The notes beneath the pieces were generated by a model. That model did no database searches, was not told the DNA's origin, and saw only the letters and a program-made list of their open reading frames with translations. This document shows, piece after piece, positions 29,530 to 38,660 of a DNA stretch of 45,363 nt. The position numbers and the translations under genes are program-made. Origin of the DNA: Oscillospiraceae bacterium (GTDB lineage: Bacteria; Bacillota; Clostridia; Oscillospirales; Oscillospiraceae); assembly GCA_015067925.1 (NCBI GenBank), contig SVLN01000009.1, positions 1 to 45,363 of the forward strand. Direction: 5' to 3'. The first letter of the stretch is position 1. Each line of letters begins with the position of its first letter.

Positions 29530-29775
29530 TTAGTTGGGCAGTTCCCGGTACAGGGTGGCGGCATCGTCCTTGCGCATGGCTTCGGCCACCTGCAGGACCT
29601 CTACCTTCAGGGTCTTCTGACCAAAGCGGATCTCCAGCACGTCGCCGATTTTTACATCATACGATGCCTTGGCCGGGCGTCCGTTGACGCTCACGCGCTC
29701 GTTGTCGCAGGCCTCGTTGGCCACGGTGCGGCGTTTGATCAGACGGGAAACCTTCAGAAATTTATCCAGTCGCAT
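29530..29775 (-). CDS. rqcP: RqcP (YabO), S4-domain ribosome quality control factor
   Basis: 81 residues, nearly all one S4 RNA-binding domain: MRLDKFLKVSRLIKRRTVANEACDNERVSVNGRPAKASYDVKIGDVLEI in outline. RqcP helps RqcH add alanine tails to peptides on stalled 50S subunits by stabilising tRNA movement. The genomic position (between hup and yabP-yabQ) is the standard place of yabO/rqcP. GGAGGAA precedes ATG 29775. A terminator and hup lie upstream. Confidence 0.85.
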   Translation of the reverse strand: MRLDKFLKVSRLIKRRTVANEACDNERVSVNGRPAKASYDVKIGDVLEIRFGQKTLKVEVLQVAEAMRKDDAATLYRELPN

Positions 29776-29798
29776 AATTGTTCCTCCAAAAGATGCAA

Positions 29799-29823
29799 GA
29801 AGGCGGGCACGAAGCCCGCCTTC
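29799..29823 (-). terminator. Terminator or processing hairpin after hup
   Basis: Perfect 10-bp stem GAAGGCGGGC / GCCCGCCTTC with 5-nt loop, just past the hup stop; T-rich sequence follows at a distance, so termination may be partial and allow rqcP transcription. Confidence 0.6.
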
Positions 29824-29831
29824 CAATATTT

Positions 29832-30107
29832 TTACTTGGCAACCTGATCCTTCAGGCCCTTGCCGGCCTTGAAAACGGGAACGGTGGCAGCCGGGATCTC
29901 GATGTTTTCCTTGGTGCGGGGGTTGCGGCCCATGCGTGCTTCGCGCTTCTTGGTCTCAAAAGTGCCAAAGCCAACCAGCTGAACCTTGTCACCGGCAGCC
30001 AGAGCGGCGGCGATGGTCTCAAAAGTGGTGCTGACAGCAGCTTCTGCGTCCTTCTTGGAGATGCTCAGCTTTGCAGCAACCTGAGCGACGAGTTCGGTCT
30101 TGTTCAT
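29832..30107 (-). CDS. hup: HU family DNA-binding protein
   Basis: 91 residues, the usual HU length. The sequence MNKTELVAQVAAKLSISKKDAE and the arm region GFGTFETKKREARMGRNPRT (residues ~46-65) are diagnostic; the beta arm bends and compacts DNA. Start at 30107 with GGGG upstream (30118-30121). It lies between mazG (43 nt upstream stop) and rqcP, an order typical of Clostridia. HU is normally abundant, and the following hairpin may set it apart from rqcP. Confidence 0.93.
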   Translation of the reverse strand: MNKTELVAQVAAKLSISKKDAEAAVSTTFETIAAALAAGDKVQLVGFGTFETKKREARMGRNPRTKENIEIPAATVPVFKAGKGLKDQVAK

Positions 30108-30150
30108 TGTTTCATTTTCCCCTTTAGTTAATTTGTTTATGGCCTGCAGC

Positions 30151-30927
30151 TTACGCGTTTTCCGCGTGCAGCAGGGCAAGCGATGCTTCTTCGGGAAGCT
30201 CGCGGATGGACGAGTTGTTCTGAATGCAGACAGTTTCTGCCTGCTCAAAGCGATCGACAAAACGATCGGCGGCGTCGTGCAGCAGCACTTCGCAGTCCAA
30301 CCGGCCGGAGGCTTCTGCCAGACCGACACAGGCAAAGAGAAGGGAACCCAGGTTCCTACCGATGTCGTCAGGGTTTTCCTGCAGCTTGGCGCAGGCAGCG
30401 GCCACATTGGCCATGGCCTGCTCTGAGGACTGCTTCACACCGGCCTTGGCGGCCTTGTGCTGCACCTTTTCCGCCCGCCACAGGGCAGGCAGTGCCCGGG
30501 CCACGGAGCGCAGAGCGGAGGTTTCAGTTTCCTGGCTCTTTTCCACGCGCTTGAGGGCGTCCCAATTTTCAATGACCTCGGCGGAGTTGGCCACCTGGGT
30601 GTCGGCAAAGACGTGCGGATGGCGATAGATCATCTTTTTGCACACGCCGTCGCAGACGTCGTCAATGTCAAAGTGACCTGCCTCGCGCTCGATCTCGGTG
30701 TGGAAGACCACCTGCAGCAGCACATCGCCCAGCTCCTCACACAGATCTTCTGTGCTCTTGGCGTCGATGGCCTCACAGACCTCGTAGGTCTCTTCCAGAA
30801 AGTCGCGGCGGATGGTCTCATGGGTCTGCTCGGCATCCCACACGCAGCCCCCGGGGGAGCGCAGAATGGTCATGATCTTCAAAAGATCTTCAAAGCCGTA
30901 TTTGTCTTTCGTCTTAAAATCTACCAT
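30151..30927 (-). CDS. mazG: Nucleoside triphosphate pyrophosphohydrolase MazG
   Basis: 258 residues. Two MazG helices: RSPGGCVWDAEQTHETIRRDFLEETYEVCEAID (first half) with EELGDVLLQVVFHTEIE (EExxE...D metal site), and the typical KKMIYRHPHVFAD. The second half contains another MazG-like segment (MANVAAACAKLQENPDDIGRNLGSLLFACVGLAEASG). The enzyme hydrolyses (d)NTPs to NMP and PPi and tempers the stringent response. ATG 30927 chosen; an upstream TTG frame has no good site. In Bacillus YabN the MazG part is fused to a methyltransferase; here it is MazG only. Confidence 0.9.
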   Translation of the reverse strand: MVDFKTKDKYGFEDLLKIMTILRSPGGCVWDAEQTHETIRRDFLEETYEVCEAIDAKSTEDLCEELGDVLLQVVFHTEIEREAGHFDIDDVCDGVCKKMIYRHPHVFADTQVANSAEVIENWDALKRVEKSQETETSALRSVARALPALWRAEKVQHKAAKAGVKQSSEQAMANVAAACAKLQENPDDIGRNLGSLLFACVGLAEASGRLDCEVLLHDAADRFVDRFEQAETVCIQNNSSIRELPEEASLALLHAENA

Positions 30928-31001
30928 AGTTTCCCAACTTTCGCAAGTAATTTCGAAAAAATAATGCAATTATAAAGAAAAAAGATGCACAAAACGCGAT
31001 G

Positions 31002-32600
31002 TTATCGGATTCTGAGCAACTTGGCGATCTTCTCGCCCTTGGGCAGCAGCATGCAGTCATCCTTGGTGATGGCCCGCAGGACGATCACAAACACAAAGTA
31101 CACCGCAGCAGCCACACAGATGGCAGCCAGGCACGCGATCTTCTGGGGCAGATACGTGGCGGCCACGTCATAGCTCATGAAGGCAGCCAGGCCCATGGCG
31201 GCAGCCGCCAGGGTGGGCTTGACGATGGTGGAGAGCACCCGCGGATGGGCATTGACCACTCTGCGCATGGCAATCAGGTTCAGCGCTGCGATGGTCACAT
31301 AGCAGCACAGCGTGCCGATGGGCGCGCCCATGATGTTGATCTCGGGCCGGGCGATGAGGATGTAGTTGATGATGACCTTCACCACGCCGCCGATGAGCAT
31401 GTTGATGACCGGCAGGGTCACATAGCCGTGGGCCTGCATAATGGCGTTGGTCAGCAGCACCAGGGAGTTGAAGATGACTGCCACCCCCAGGATGGCCAGG
31501 ATCACCGCGCCGGTGGTGAGAAGCTGTCCCTCATAACCGCGCAGCATCTGCAGAATGGGACCGGCCATCACGGCAAGACCCACCGCGCAGGGCATGCACA
31601 GAAGAGCCGTGATGCGCAGGCCGGATTCTTCCACAATGCGGGCGCCGTTTTTGTTCTTTAGCGTCAGGCGCTCCGTCACCGCGGGGATGATGGATACCGT
31701 CAGGGGCGTAATAAAGGCGCAGGGCAGGTTGAAGATGGTCTGGCAGAAGTTGTAGATACCCTTGAGCACGTCCGCATCCGCCTGCTGGAAGCCGGCGGGG
31801 CCCAGCAGCTGCTGCATGAGAAGCTTGGCATCGATCAGGTTGATGATCTGCAGACCTGCGGAACCCAGAGTGATGGGAATGGCGATGGACAGAAGCTGTT
31901 TTGCCGTCTCGCCGGTGGATTTGGTGGCGGAGCGGTCAGAGGCCAGGTCGCGGCTGGCCTGGCGATGGCGCGCGCCGAGATACAGAGCGGAGATCACGCA
32001 GCCGATGGTGACGCCTAGAATGGCGCCGCCGGCGGCCATGGCGGCATCGCCCGTGCGCTTCATAATGATCCAGGCAACAGAGAGGCCGATGGCCAGCTTG
32101 CTCAGAGCCTCAAAAATCTGGCTGACCGCGGTGGGAGTCATGTTGCTCTGGCCCTGGAAGAAGCCGCGGTAGGCGGAAATCAGGCAGATGAACAGCAGCG
32201 CCGGAGCCAGGGAGGCGATGGCAATCCAGGAATTGGGGGAGTTCATCCACGCAGCCAGCTGGCGGCAGAGGATGAGCATACCGCCGGAGCCCACGATGCC
32301 GATTGCCAGGAAAATCGTCAGGCTGGTGCGGTAGATTTTCTGGATCTGGGCATTGTGGCCCAGAGTGCGGGCCTCGGAGATCATGCGGCTCATGGCCACG
32401 GGCAGGCCCGTGGTGGAAATCATCAACAACACCGAGTAAATATCGTACGCGGTGGTGAAGTAGCCGTAGCCGGCATCGCCGATGACGATGCCCAGGGGAA
32501 TTTTATAACAGGCGCCGATGAGTTTGACCACCGCGGTGGCCAGGGCGAGGATCGCCGCGCCCTGCAGGAAACTCTGGCGTTTGACGGGATTATCAGCCAT
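31002..32600 (-). CDS. SpoVB/MurJ-like polysaccharide flippase (YabM-like)
   Basis: 532 residues, about fourteen hydrophobic helices. Matches the MATE-like lipid flippase superfamily (SpoVB, MurJ, YabM), which moves lipid-linked cell-wall precursors across the membrane. The first helix (FLQGAAILALATAVVKLIGACYKIPLG) and the stretch MISTTGLPVAMSRMISEA are characteristic of SpoVB proteins. It stands directly before mazG as yabM does in Bacillus. Starts 4 nt after mtaD's stop, so it is co-transcribed. Lipid II or capsule precursor is the expected substrate; not determined. Confidence 0.85.
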   Translation of the reverse strand: MADNPVKRQSFLQGAAILALATAVVKLIGACYKIPLGIVIGDAGYGYFTTAYDIYSVLLMISTTGLPVAMSRMISEARTLGHNAQIQKIYRTSLTIFLAIGIVGSGGMLILCRQLAAWMNSPNSWIAIASLAPALLFICLISAYRGFFQGQSNMTPTAVSQIFEALSKLAIGLSVAWIIMKRTGDAAMAAGGAILGVTIGCVISALYLGARHRQASRDLASDRSATKSTGETAKQLLSIAIPITLGSAGLQIINLIDAKLLMQQLLGPAGFQQADADVLKGIYNFCQTIFNLPCAFITPLTVSIIPAVTERLTLKNKNGARIVEESGLRITALLCMPCAVGLAVMAGPILQMLRGYEGQLLTTGAVILAILGVAVIFNSLVLLTNAIMQAHGYVTLPVINMLIGGVVKVIINYILIARPEINIMGAPIGTLCCYVTIAALNLIAMRRVVNAHPRVLSTIVKPTLAAAAMGLAAFMSYDVAATYLPQKIACLAAICVAAAVYFVFVIVLRAITKDDCMLLPKGEKIAKLLRIR

Positions 32601-32604
32601 GGGA

Positions 32605-33924
32605 TCAGTCCTTTTCTTCGTTCATAAACACCAGGGGCATGCCGTGCTCGGCCAGCTCCTGCATGACGGCGTTCAGGTCAATGGTGGTGAACTTGCCGGC
32701 GGCGTAGAGGATATTGCCGCGCACCATGGTCATCACCACGTCGTGACCGGAGGCGGCGTAGGCCAGGCTGGAGATCACGTTGTGGCAGGGGATCAGATGG
32801 GGGCCGGTGAAGTCCAGGAGGATCAGGTCCGCGTCCATGCCGACCTTGATCTGGCCGCACTCTTTTTCGCGGCCCTGGGCGCGGGCGCCGCAGACCGTGG
32901 CCATCATCAGGGCAGCCGAGGCATTCACCGCCGTGGGATCCATGCTCTTGCCCTTGGCCAGCAGGGCCGCCAGCTTGATTTCTTCAAACAGGTCCATGTT
33001 ATTGTTGGAAGCGTCGCCGTCGGTGCCCAGGCAGACGTTCATGCCGGCTTTCACCATGTCCATGACGTTGGCGATGCCGCTGCCGAGCTTTAAGTTGCTC
33101 ACGGGGCAGTGCACGGCGGAAACGCCGCGCTTGCCCAGAAGGGCCATGTCCTCTTCTTCCAGCCACACGCAGTGGGCGGCGGTGACGCGGGGCAGGAATA
33201 CGTTGTGGCAGTCCAGCAGCTGGGCGGGGGTCAGACCGTACTTTTCCTTGCAGTCCTCGTGCTCCTTCTTCGTTTCGGAGAGGTGGATCTGCAGGCCCAG
33301 CTTCTCGTTGATGGCGTACTCCGAGATGGCATCCCAGAGCTGGTAGGTGGAGGTGTACTCGGCGTGGATGGAGGTCTCCACCACGATGCGGCCGTTGTCG
33401 TAGCCGTGCCACTTGTCGGTGGTCTGCACCTGCTCCACGCAGCCGGGGAAGGTCTCAAAGTCGAAGTCGTCGCCAATGAACATGGTGGTGCCGCGGGAGA
33501 GGTTGGCCTTAATGCCGCTCTCCGCCACGGCCTCGGCGATGGCGTTGCAGTGGTCGTACATGTCGGAGACGGAGGTCACGCCGAAGCGCAGGCACTCGGC
33601 AATGCCCAGGAGCGTGGCGGCCTTCACGGTGCGGTCGTCCAGCTTGGCTTCCTTGGGGAAGATGTGCTCGTTGAGCCACACATCCAGGGGATAGTCGTCG
33701 GCAAAACCGCGCAGGATGGTCATGGGCAGATGGGTGTGGCAGTTGATCAGGCCCGGCATCAGAACCATGCCGGTGCCGTCGATGATCTTCTGGGGCTGCT
33801 CTTCGGGAGCAACCTGGCCGATGTAAGAAATCTTGCCGTCCTTCACGCCCACAAAAGCGTCGGTGAGTACGCGCATGGCATCGTCCATTGTGACGCAGGT
33901 GACGTTGGAAAAAAGCGTATCCAT
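32605..33924 (-). CDS. mtaD: Amidohydrolase, S-adenosylhomocysteine/methylthioadenosine deaminase-like
   Basis: 439 residues with the amidohydrolase metal site: CHTHLPMT near residue 63 (HxH), the later His in IHLSETKKEHED and AAHCVWLE, and Asp in CLGTDGDAS. It matches the MtaD family, which converts S-adenosylhomocysteine and methylthioadenosine to inosyl forms. Ends with MVRGNILYAAGKFTTID. Located 14 nt after hemZ and 4 nt before the flippase gene. Related guanine or cytosine deaminase families are less likely. Substrate inferred from family pattern. Confidence 0.84.
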   Translation of the reverse strand: MDTLFSNVTCVTMDDAMRVLTDAFVGVKDGKISYIGQVAPEEQPQKIIDGTGMVLMPGLINCHTHLPMTILRGFADDYPLDVWLNEHIFPKEAKLDDRTVKAATLLGIAECLRFGVTSVSDMYDHCNAIAEAVAESGIKANLSRGTTMFIGDDFDFETFPGCVEQVQTTDKWHGYDNGRIVVETSIHAEYTSTYQLWDAISEYAINEKLGLQIHLSETKKEHEDCKEKYGLTPAQLLDCHNVFLPRVTAAHCVWLEEEDMALLGKRGVSAVHCPVSNLKLGSGIANVMDMVKAGMNVCLGTDGDASNNNMDLFEEIKLAALLAKGKSMDPTAVNASAALMMATVCGARAQGREKECGQIKVGMDADLILLDFTGPHLIPCHNVISSLAYAASGHDVVMTMVRGNILYAAGKFTTIDLNAVMQELAEHGMPLVFMNEEKD

Positions 33925-33938
33925 GTTCTCGCATCCTT

Positions 33939-35393
33939 TCAGAGCGCGGCCAGGGAGCGGAAGAAGTCCCGCTTCTGTTCGATCACCAGGTCGATGCGCT
34001 CGGTGTATTCCTTGGGATATTTGGGGTTGTGCTGCCGCTCCAATTTGCCGCCGGGCAGATTGAGTTTGCTCATTCCACCGGAGCCTAGGGAGAGGATGGT
34101 ATGCACTTCCTCCATCATGTATATGTTGTACAGGCCGGGATAACCCGGTTTTGTCCAGCCGGTGTTTTCAAAACTGCCGGACATGTATTTCTGTCGGTAG
34201 AGATAGTATGGCTTAAAATTGCCGTTTTGCAGGGTTTTAATCGAGTAATCCACCATTTCGCCCACGGCCTCGTCATCCGGCAGGCCGACCTTTTCGAAGA
34301 ACAGGTCGCTGGAGCGCTTGCGGGCCAGGGTGTGCACGGTGATGTTCTCGGGATCCAAGTCCATGACCCGGGCAAGGGAGTCACGGAAACGATCCGGGGT
34401 GTCGCCGGGCAGACCAGCAATCAGGTCCATGTTGATGTTGGTGAAGCCCGCCTCGCGCGCCTGACGGAAGGCGCGGCAGACGTCCTCTGCAGTGTGGGTG
34501 CGGCCCACGGCCTGCAACACTTCGTCGCACATGGTCTGGGGATTGATGCTGATGCGGGTGCAGCCGTGGGAATGGATCACCCGCAGTTTTTCTTCATCCA
34601 AAGTGTCCGGGCGGCCGCCTTCCACGGTGTATTCCAAAAGGGCCGAGAGGTCAAAGCTCTCCTCAATGGCGCCCATCAGCACGTCCAGCTGCTCGGCAGA
34701 CAAGGTGGTGGGGGTACCGCCGCCGATGTAGAGGGTGCGCACTCGGTGGCCGGTTTTCTTCAGTTCCTCGCCGCAGAAACGCACTTCCTTCAGAAGGGCC
34801 TCCAGGTAAGGGCTCAGCAGCTTGCCGGAGCGGCCAATGGCCTGGCTGACGAAGCTACAGTAGGCGCAGCGGGTGGGGCAGAAGGGAATGCCCAGATAGA
34901 CAGACAGATCCCGCGCATCCAGCAGCTGCATGGCCTGAACGGTGGCCAGAGAGGAATCGATGCACAGCTTGCGGCGCACGGGGGAGACAAAATAGGTTTC
35001 ATCCAGCAGACGGTCGGCGGAGGCCTCGTCACCGCCGGAAAGCAGATGCCGGGTGGTGAGCTTGGTGGGACGCACGCCGGACAGGGCGCCCCAGGCGGGC
35101 GCCTCGGGCAGCAGCTCCAGGGCCGCCAGATACAGACTCTGGCGCAGGATCTGCCGGCGCATGGGCTCGGAGAGGCTTTCGCCCTGGAAGGCCTGCTCGG
35201 CGATGGCAACGCGGCCATCCAGGCGGATCTCTGCCCGGGCCAGAGCGCCGGTTTCCGTGGTCCAAAGGGCACTTACCACGCCGTCGCCGGTGAAGGGTTC
35301 TTCCGTATATTCAGGTTTGTGGTCCGGGAACAGGCACAGGCAGAGCTGTTCCAGGGCGTAGCGGCAATCGTGGCCGAGAAGCAGCAGCTTCAT
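33939..35393 (-). CDS. hemZ: Radical SAM coproporphyrinogen dehydrogenase-like HemZ
   Basis: 484 residues. The radical SAM cluster motif CPTRCAYC (CxxxCxxC) is in LSVYLGIPFCPTRCAYCSF (~165-183), followed by YIGGGTPTTLS and INMDLIAGLPGDT. HemN/HemZ proteins use SAM to decarboxylate coproporphyrinogen III or related substrates in heme synthesis, though many HemN-like proteins have other roles. The N-terminal ~150 residues lack the motif and are typical of HemZ rather than HemN. No other heme gene is nearby, so the heme role is uncertain. Starts with an ATG overlapping the MBL gene stop. Confidence 0.8.
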   Translation of the reverse strand: MKLLLLGHDCRYALEQLCLCLFPDHKPEYTEEPFTGDGVVSALWTTETGALARAEIRLDGRVAIAEQAFQGESLSEPMRRQILRQSLYLAALELLPEAPAWGALSGVRPTKLTTRHLLSGGDEASADRLLDETYFVSPVRRKLCIDSSLATVQAMQLLDARDLSVYLGIPFCPTRCAYCSFVSQAIGRSGKLLSPYLEALLKEVRFCGEELKKTGHRVRTLYIGGGTPTTLSAEQLDVLMGAIEESFDLSALLEYTVEGGRPDTLDEEKLRVIHSHGCTRISINPQTMCDEVLQAVGRTHTAEDVCRAFRQAREAGFTNINMDLIAGLPGDTPDRFRDSLARVMDLDPENITVHTLARKRSSDLFFEKVGLPDDEAVGEMVDYSIKTLQNGNFKPYYLYRQKYMSGSFENTGWTKPGYPGLYNIYMMEEVHTILSLGSGGMSKLNLPGGKLERQHNPKYPKEYTERIDLVIEQKRDFFRSLAAL

Positions 35394-35992
35394 CCGCTCA
35401 TCGCCTCTTTCATATAGAGATTGGTAGCGCGCTCCCGGGAGAGGGTAGAGGTCTGCCCGTGGCCGGGGAGCACGGCAAAATCGCCCTCCAGAGCATAAAG
35501 ACGGCGCAGGGAGGCAATCATGGCGTCAGGATCCGACAGAGGGAAATCCGTTCTGCCGCAGGAGCCGGCAAACAACGTATCGCCGGTAAAGAGCACATCC
35601 TCGCACTGCAGGCAGGAAGAGCCCGGGGTATGCCCCGGGGTGTGCAGCACGGTGAAAGCAAGGGTGCCGAACTGCAGCACATCGCCCTCAGAGTAGAAGC
35701 AGTAGTCCCCGTTGGGATCCAGGGTGGTCATGCTGCCCGGCAGGGCCAGATCGGCTTTGCACAGGTAGACGGGAACGGTATCGCCCCGCAGGGCATCCAC
35801 ACCGCCCACATGGTCAAAGTGACCGTGAGTCAGCAGGATGGCGTGCAGCTTGAGGCCTTCGCCCGTGAGGAACGCGCTCACGCGAGCATCTTGGTAGCCG
35901 GGGTCGATGACCACACCGTCACGAGTCTGCTCGTCGAAGACGATATAGCAGTTGGTCTGGTAAGCGCCCAGGCTCAGAACGGCAATTTTCAT
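35390..35992 (-). CDS. MBL-fold metallohydrolase (glyoxalase II-like)
   Basis: 200 residues with the metal motif [10 protein letters not shown] (HxHxDH), then [15 protein letters not shown] and LPGHGQ. The length and the GRTDFPLSD stretch fit the small hydrolase subgroup related to glyoxalase II. Start 35992, chosen because the Dtd stop overlaps it (ATGA) and the true N-terminus MKIAVLSLG is typical. Lies between dtd and hemZ, each overlapping by 4 nt: a tightly coupled trio. Substrate not known. Confidence 0.86.
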   Translation of the reverse strand: MKIAVLSLGAYQTNCYIVFDEQTRDGVVIDPGYQDARVSAFLTGEGLKLHAILLTHGHFDHVGGVDALRGDTVPVYLCKADLALPGSMTTLDPNGDYCFYSEGDVLQFGTLAFTVLHTPGHTPGSSCLQCEDVLFTGDTLFAGSCGRTDFPLSDPDAMIASLRRLYALEGDFAVLPGHGQTSTLSRERATNLYMKEAMSG

Positions 35993-36444
35993 CCGATTTT
36001 CAGATCCTTTGTGTCGATGATCAGGGTCACGGGGCCGTCGTTGACGGAGGCGACCTTCATATCGGCGCCGAAGACGCCGTGCTGGGGCGGGAAGCCCAGC
36101 GCCTCGCACTCTGCGAGGAACTGCTCATACAGGGGGATGGCGTGATCCGGGCCGGCGGCGCCGGTGAAACCCGGCCGGCGGCCGTGGGAGCAATCACCGT
36201 AGAGGGTGAACTGGCTGACCACCAGCACGCTGCCGCCCACATCGGAAAGGCCTAAGTTCATCTTGCCGTTTTCATCTTCAAAAATACGCAGGCCCAGAGC
36301 CTTTTCGCACAGTTTGCGGCAGTGCGCGGGGGTATCCTCCGGGGCAATGCCCAGAAGGATCAGAAAGCCCTGGCCGATACTCCCGACCACGGTGCCATCG
36401 ATGGTGACGCTGGCTTCCTTGACGCGGGTAAGAACAATTCGCAT
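35989..36444 (-). CDS. dtd: D-aminoacyl-tRNA deacylase
   Basis: 151 residues, normal length. SQFTLYGD and NDGPVTL, the two catalytic motifs, are present, and the protein starts [17 protein letters not shown]. Dtd removes D-amino acids (and Gly) mischarged on tRNA. Start 36444 has AGGAGAT (36448-36454) close by. The rel gene ends 14 nt upstream and the MBL gene overlaps the stop, matching a common rel-dtd pairing in Bacillota. Confidence 0.93.
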   Translation of the reverse strand: MRIVLTRVKEASVTIDGTVVGSIGQGFLILLGIAPEDTPAHCRKLCEKALGLRIFEDENGKMNLGLSDVGGSVLVVSQFTLYGDCSHGRRPGFTGAAGPDHAIPLYEQFLAECEALGFPPQHGVFGADMKVASVNDGPVTLIIDTKDLKIG

Positions 36445-36458
36445 GGGATCTCCTTTTT

Positions 36459-38639
36459 TTAACCGTGGGAACGCACGACGTCGGCGACGCCGCTGATCAT
36501 ACGGATCTTGTTTCTGACGTTGTTGAGCTGATTGACATCCTGCACCTCGAAGGTGAGGGAGATGATGCACTTGCTGTCCGGCAGAGCCCGGGCATTGAGC
36601 TCGGTGACCTTCAGGCGCAGACCGGTCATCACCATGGCGATGTCCAGCATCAGGCCGTCGCGGTCCACAGAGTGGATCTCCAGGGAAGTGGAGAACGGAT
36701 CCACCGGGGTGTCCGCCCAGCTGACCTTGACCCAGCGGCCGGCCTGCTCGGGATCGGCAGCGTGGGCGGCGTTGGGACAGTCGCGGCGATGGATGGAAAC
36801 GCCGTAGCCTTTGGTGATGAAGCCCACGATGTCGTCGCCGGGAACGGGAGTGCAGCAGCGGGAGAACTTGATAAGGACGGAGTCGAAATCCTCCACAATG
36901 ACGCCGCTGTCGCTGCGCTTGCTCTGACGCGGGGACAGAGGATTGACAGCACCGTCGTTTTCCTTCTGCTGCTGGGCGCGGGAGGCGCGCAACAGTTCTT
37001 CGCGGATGCGGTTAACGGCCTTGACGGCGGTGATACCGCCGTAGCCAATGGCGGCGTAGAGATCGTCGAGGGAATCGAAGCTGACCTTTTTCAAGAGAGT
37101 GGGCAGCAGCTCTTCGTTCTGCAGCACGCTCAGGGGCACACTCATGCGCTTGAGCTCTGCTTCTATGCTGGCACGGCCCTGAACGATGTTCTCATCCCGA
37201 CGCTCCTTCTTGAACCACTGCTTGATTTTCATGCGAGCTTGGTTGCTGTGGCAGAGCTTGAGCCAGTCGCGGCTGGGGCCCTTAGCGGCCTTGGAGGTGA
37301 GCACTTCCACGATATCGCCGTTTTTGAGTTCCATATCGTAGCTGGCGATGCGGCCGTTGATCTTGGCGCCCACCATGCTGTTGCCAACGCCGGAATGGAT
37401 GGCATAGGCGAAGTCGATGGGGGTGGAGCCTGCGGGCAGGCAGATGACCTTGCCCTTGGGGGTAAAGACGAACACTTCGTCGTCGAACATGTCGATCTTC
37501 AGGGAGTGGACATACTCCTCCGCGTCGGTGTCCTGCTGGTTTTCCAGCAGACGGCGCACCCACTCAAACTGCTGCTCCTGTCCGGCGCCCTGGCCGTCCT
37601 GCTTGTATTTCCAGTGGGCGGCAACGCCGTACTCGGCAGTTTCGTGCATCTCCCAGGTGCGGATCTGCACTTCGAAGGGGATGCCGTCCTCACCGATGAC
37701 GGTGGTGTGAAGGCTCTGGTACATGTTGGGCTTGGGGGTGGAGATATAGTCCTTGAAGCGTCCGGGCACGGGGTTGAACAGGTCGTGAATGTGACCCAGA
37801 ACGTTGTAGCAGTCGGAAATGCTGCCCACGATCACGCGGAAGGCGTACAGGTCATAGATGTCGTCCAGACTCTTGGACTGTTTATCCATTTTGCGGTAGA
37901 TGGAGTAGACGTGCTTCACGCGGCCGTAGATATCGCCCTCGATGCCAACGGCATCCAGACGAGCGGTGATCATACTCTGCACGTCGTTCATGAACTGGTC
38001 CACTTCCTTCTTGTGGGAAGAAAGGAATTCCATGATGCGGGAATAGCCGTCCGGATCCAGGTAACGCAGGCTGGAGTCCTCCAGCTCGGTCTTGATCTTT
38101 TGCATGCCCAGACGGTAAGCCAGCGGAGCGTAGATCTCCATGGTTTCCATGGATTTGATGATCTGCTTTTCCGGCGATTGGTATTCCAGGGTGCGGGTGT
38201 TGTGCAGACGGTCGGCGATTTTGATGATGATGACGCGGATGTCCTTGCTCATGGCCATGAACATCTTGCGCAGATTCTCCATCTGCTGCTCTTCGGCGGT
38301 GGAGTACTGCACGCGGGTCAGTTTGGTAACGCCCTCGACCATCTCGGCCACGGGGCGGCCGAAGCGGGTGGCGATGTCGTCAAAGGTGGCGCGGGTGTCC
38401 TCAATGCAGTCGTGCAGCAGGGCACCCAGGATGGCGTCGGTATCCAGGCCGATTTCAGCGATGATCTCCGCCACGGCCAGGGGGTGAATGATATACGGCG
38501 AGCCGTCGCGGCGCTTCTGGGTCTCATGCATCTTCTCTGCATAGAGGAAGGCCTCGTCGATCAGGGCCATGTCCGCCAGCGGGGCGTATTTTTTGATGGC
38601 TTCCACCATGGAGTCATAATGCGCCTGTACGGATTCCAT
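36459..38639 (-). CDS. relA: Bifunctional (p)ppGpp synthetase/hydrolase (RelA/SpoT)
   Basis: 726 residues. Domains in order: HD hydrolase (~25-180, [24 protein letters not shown]), synthetase (~235-350, [32 protein letters not shown]), TGS (~385-450, [15 protein letters not shown]), a Cys/His domain ([26 protein letters not shown]) and a C-terminal ACT (~650-726). It makes and breaks the starvation alarmone on ribosomes. HDCIED keeps the hydrolase metal site. Located 21 nt after recJ; co-transcribed with dtd and probably the rest of the cluster. Confidence 0.95.
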   Translation of the reverse strand: MESVQAHYDSMVEAIKKYAPLADMALIDEAFLYAEKMHETQKRRDGSPYIIHPLAVAEIIAEIGLDTDAILGALLHDCIEDTRATFDDIATRFGRPVAEMVEGVTKLTRVQYSTAEEQQMENLRKMFMAMSKDIRVIIIKIADRLHNTRTLEYQSPEKQIIKSMETMEIYAPLAYRLGMQKIKTELEDSSLRYLDPDGYSRIMEFLSSHKKEVDQFMNDVQSMITARLDAVGIEGDIYGRVKHVYSIYRKMDKQSKSLDDIYDLYAFRVIVGSISDCYNVLGHIHDLFNPVPGRFKDYISTPKPNMYQSLHTTVIGEDGIPFEVQIRTWEMHETAEYGVAAHWKYKQDGQGAGQEQQFEWVRRLLENQQDTDAEEYVHSLKIDMFDDEVFVFTPKGKVICLPAGSTPIDFAYAIHSGVGNSMVGAKINGRIASYDMELKNGDIVEVLTSKAAKGPSRDWLKLCHSNQARMKIKQWFKKERRDENIVQGRASIEAELKRMSVPLSVLQNEELLPTLLKKVSFDSLDDLYAAIGYGGITAVKAVNRIREELLRASRAQQQKENDGAVNPLSPRQSKRSDSGVIVEDFDSVLIKFSRCCTPVPGDDIVGFITKGYGVSIHRRDCPNAAHAADPEQAGRWVKVSWADTPVDPFSTSLEIHSVDRDGLMLDIAMVMTGLRLKVTELNARALPDSKCIISLTFEVQDVNQLNNVRNKIRMISGVADVVRSHG

Positions 38640-38660
38640 CTTGTTCTTCCTTTCTATCGG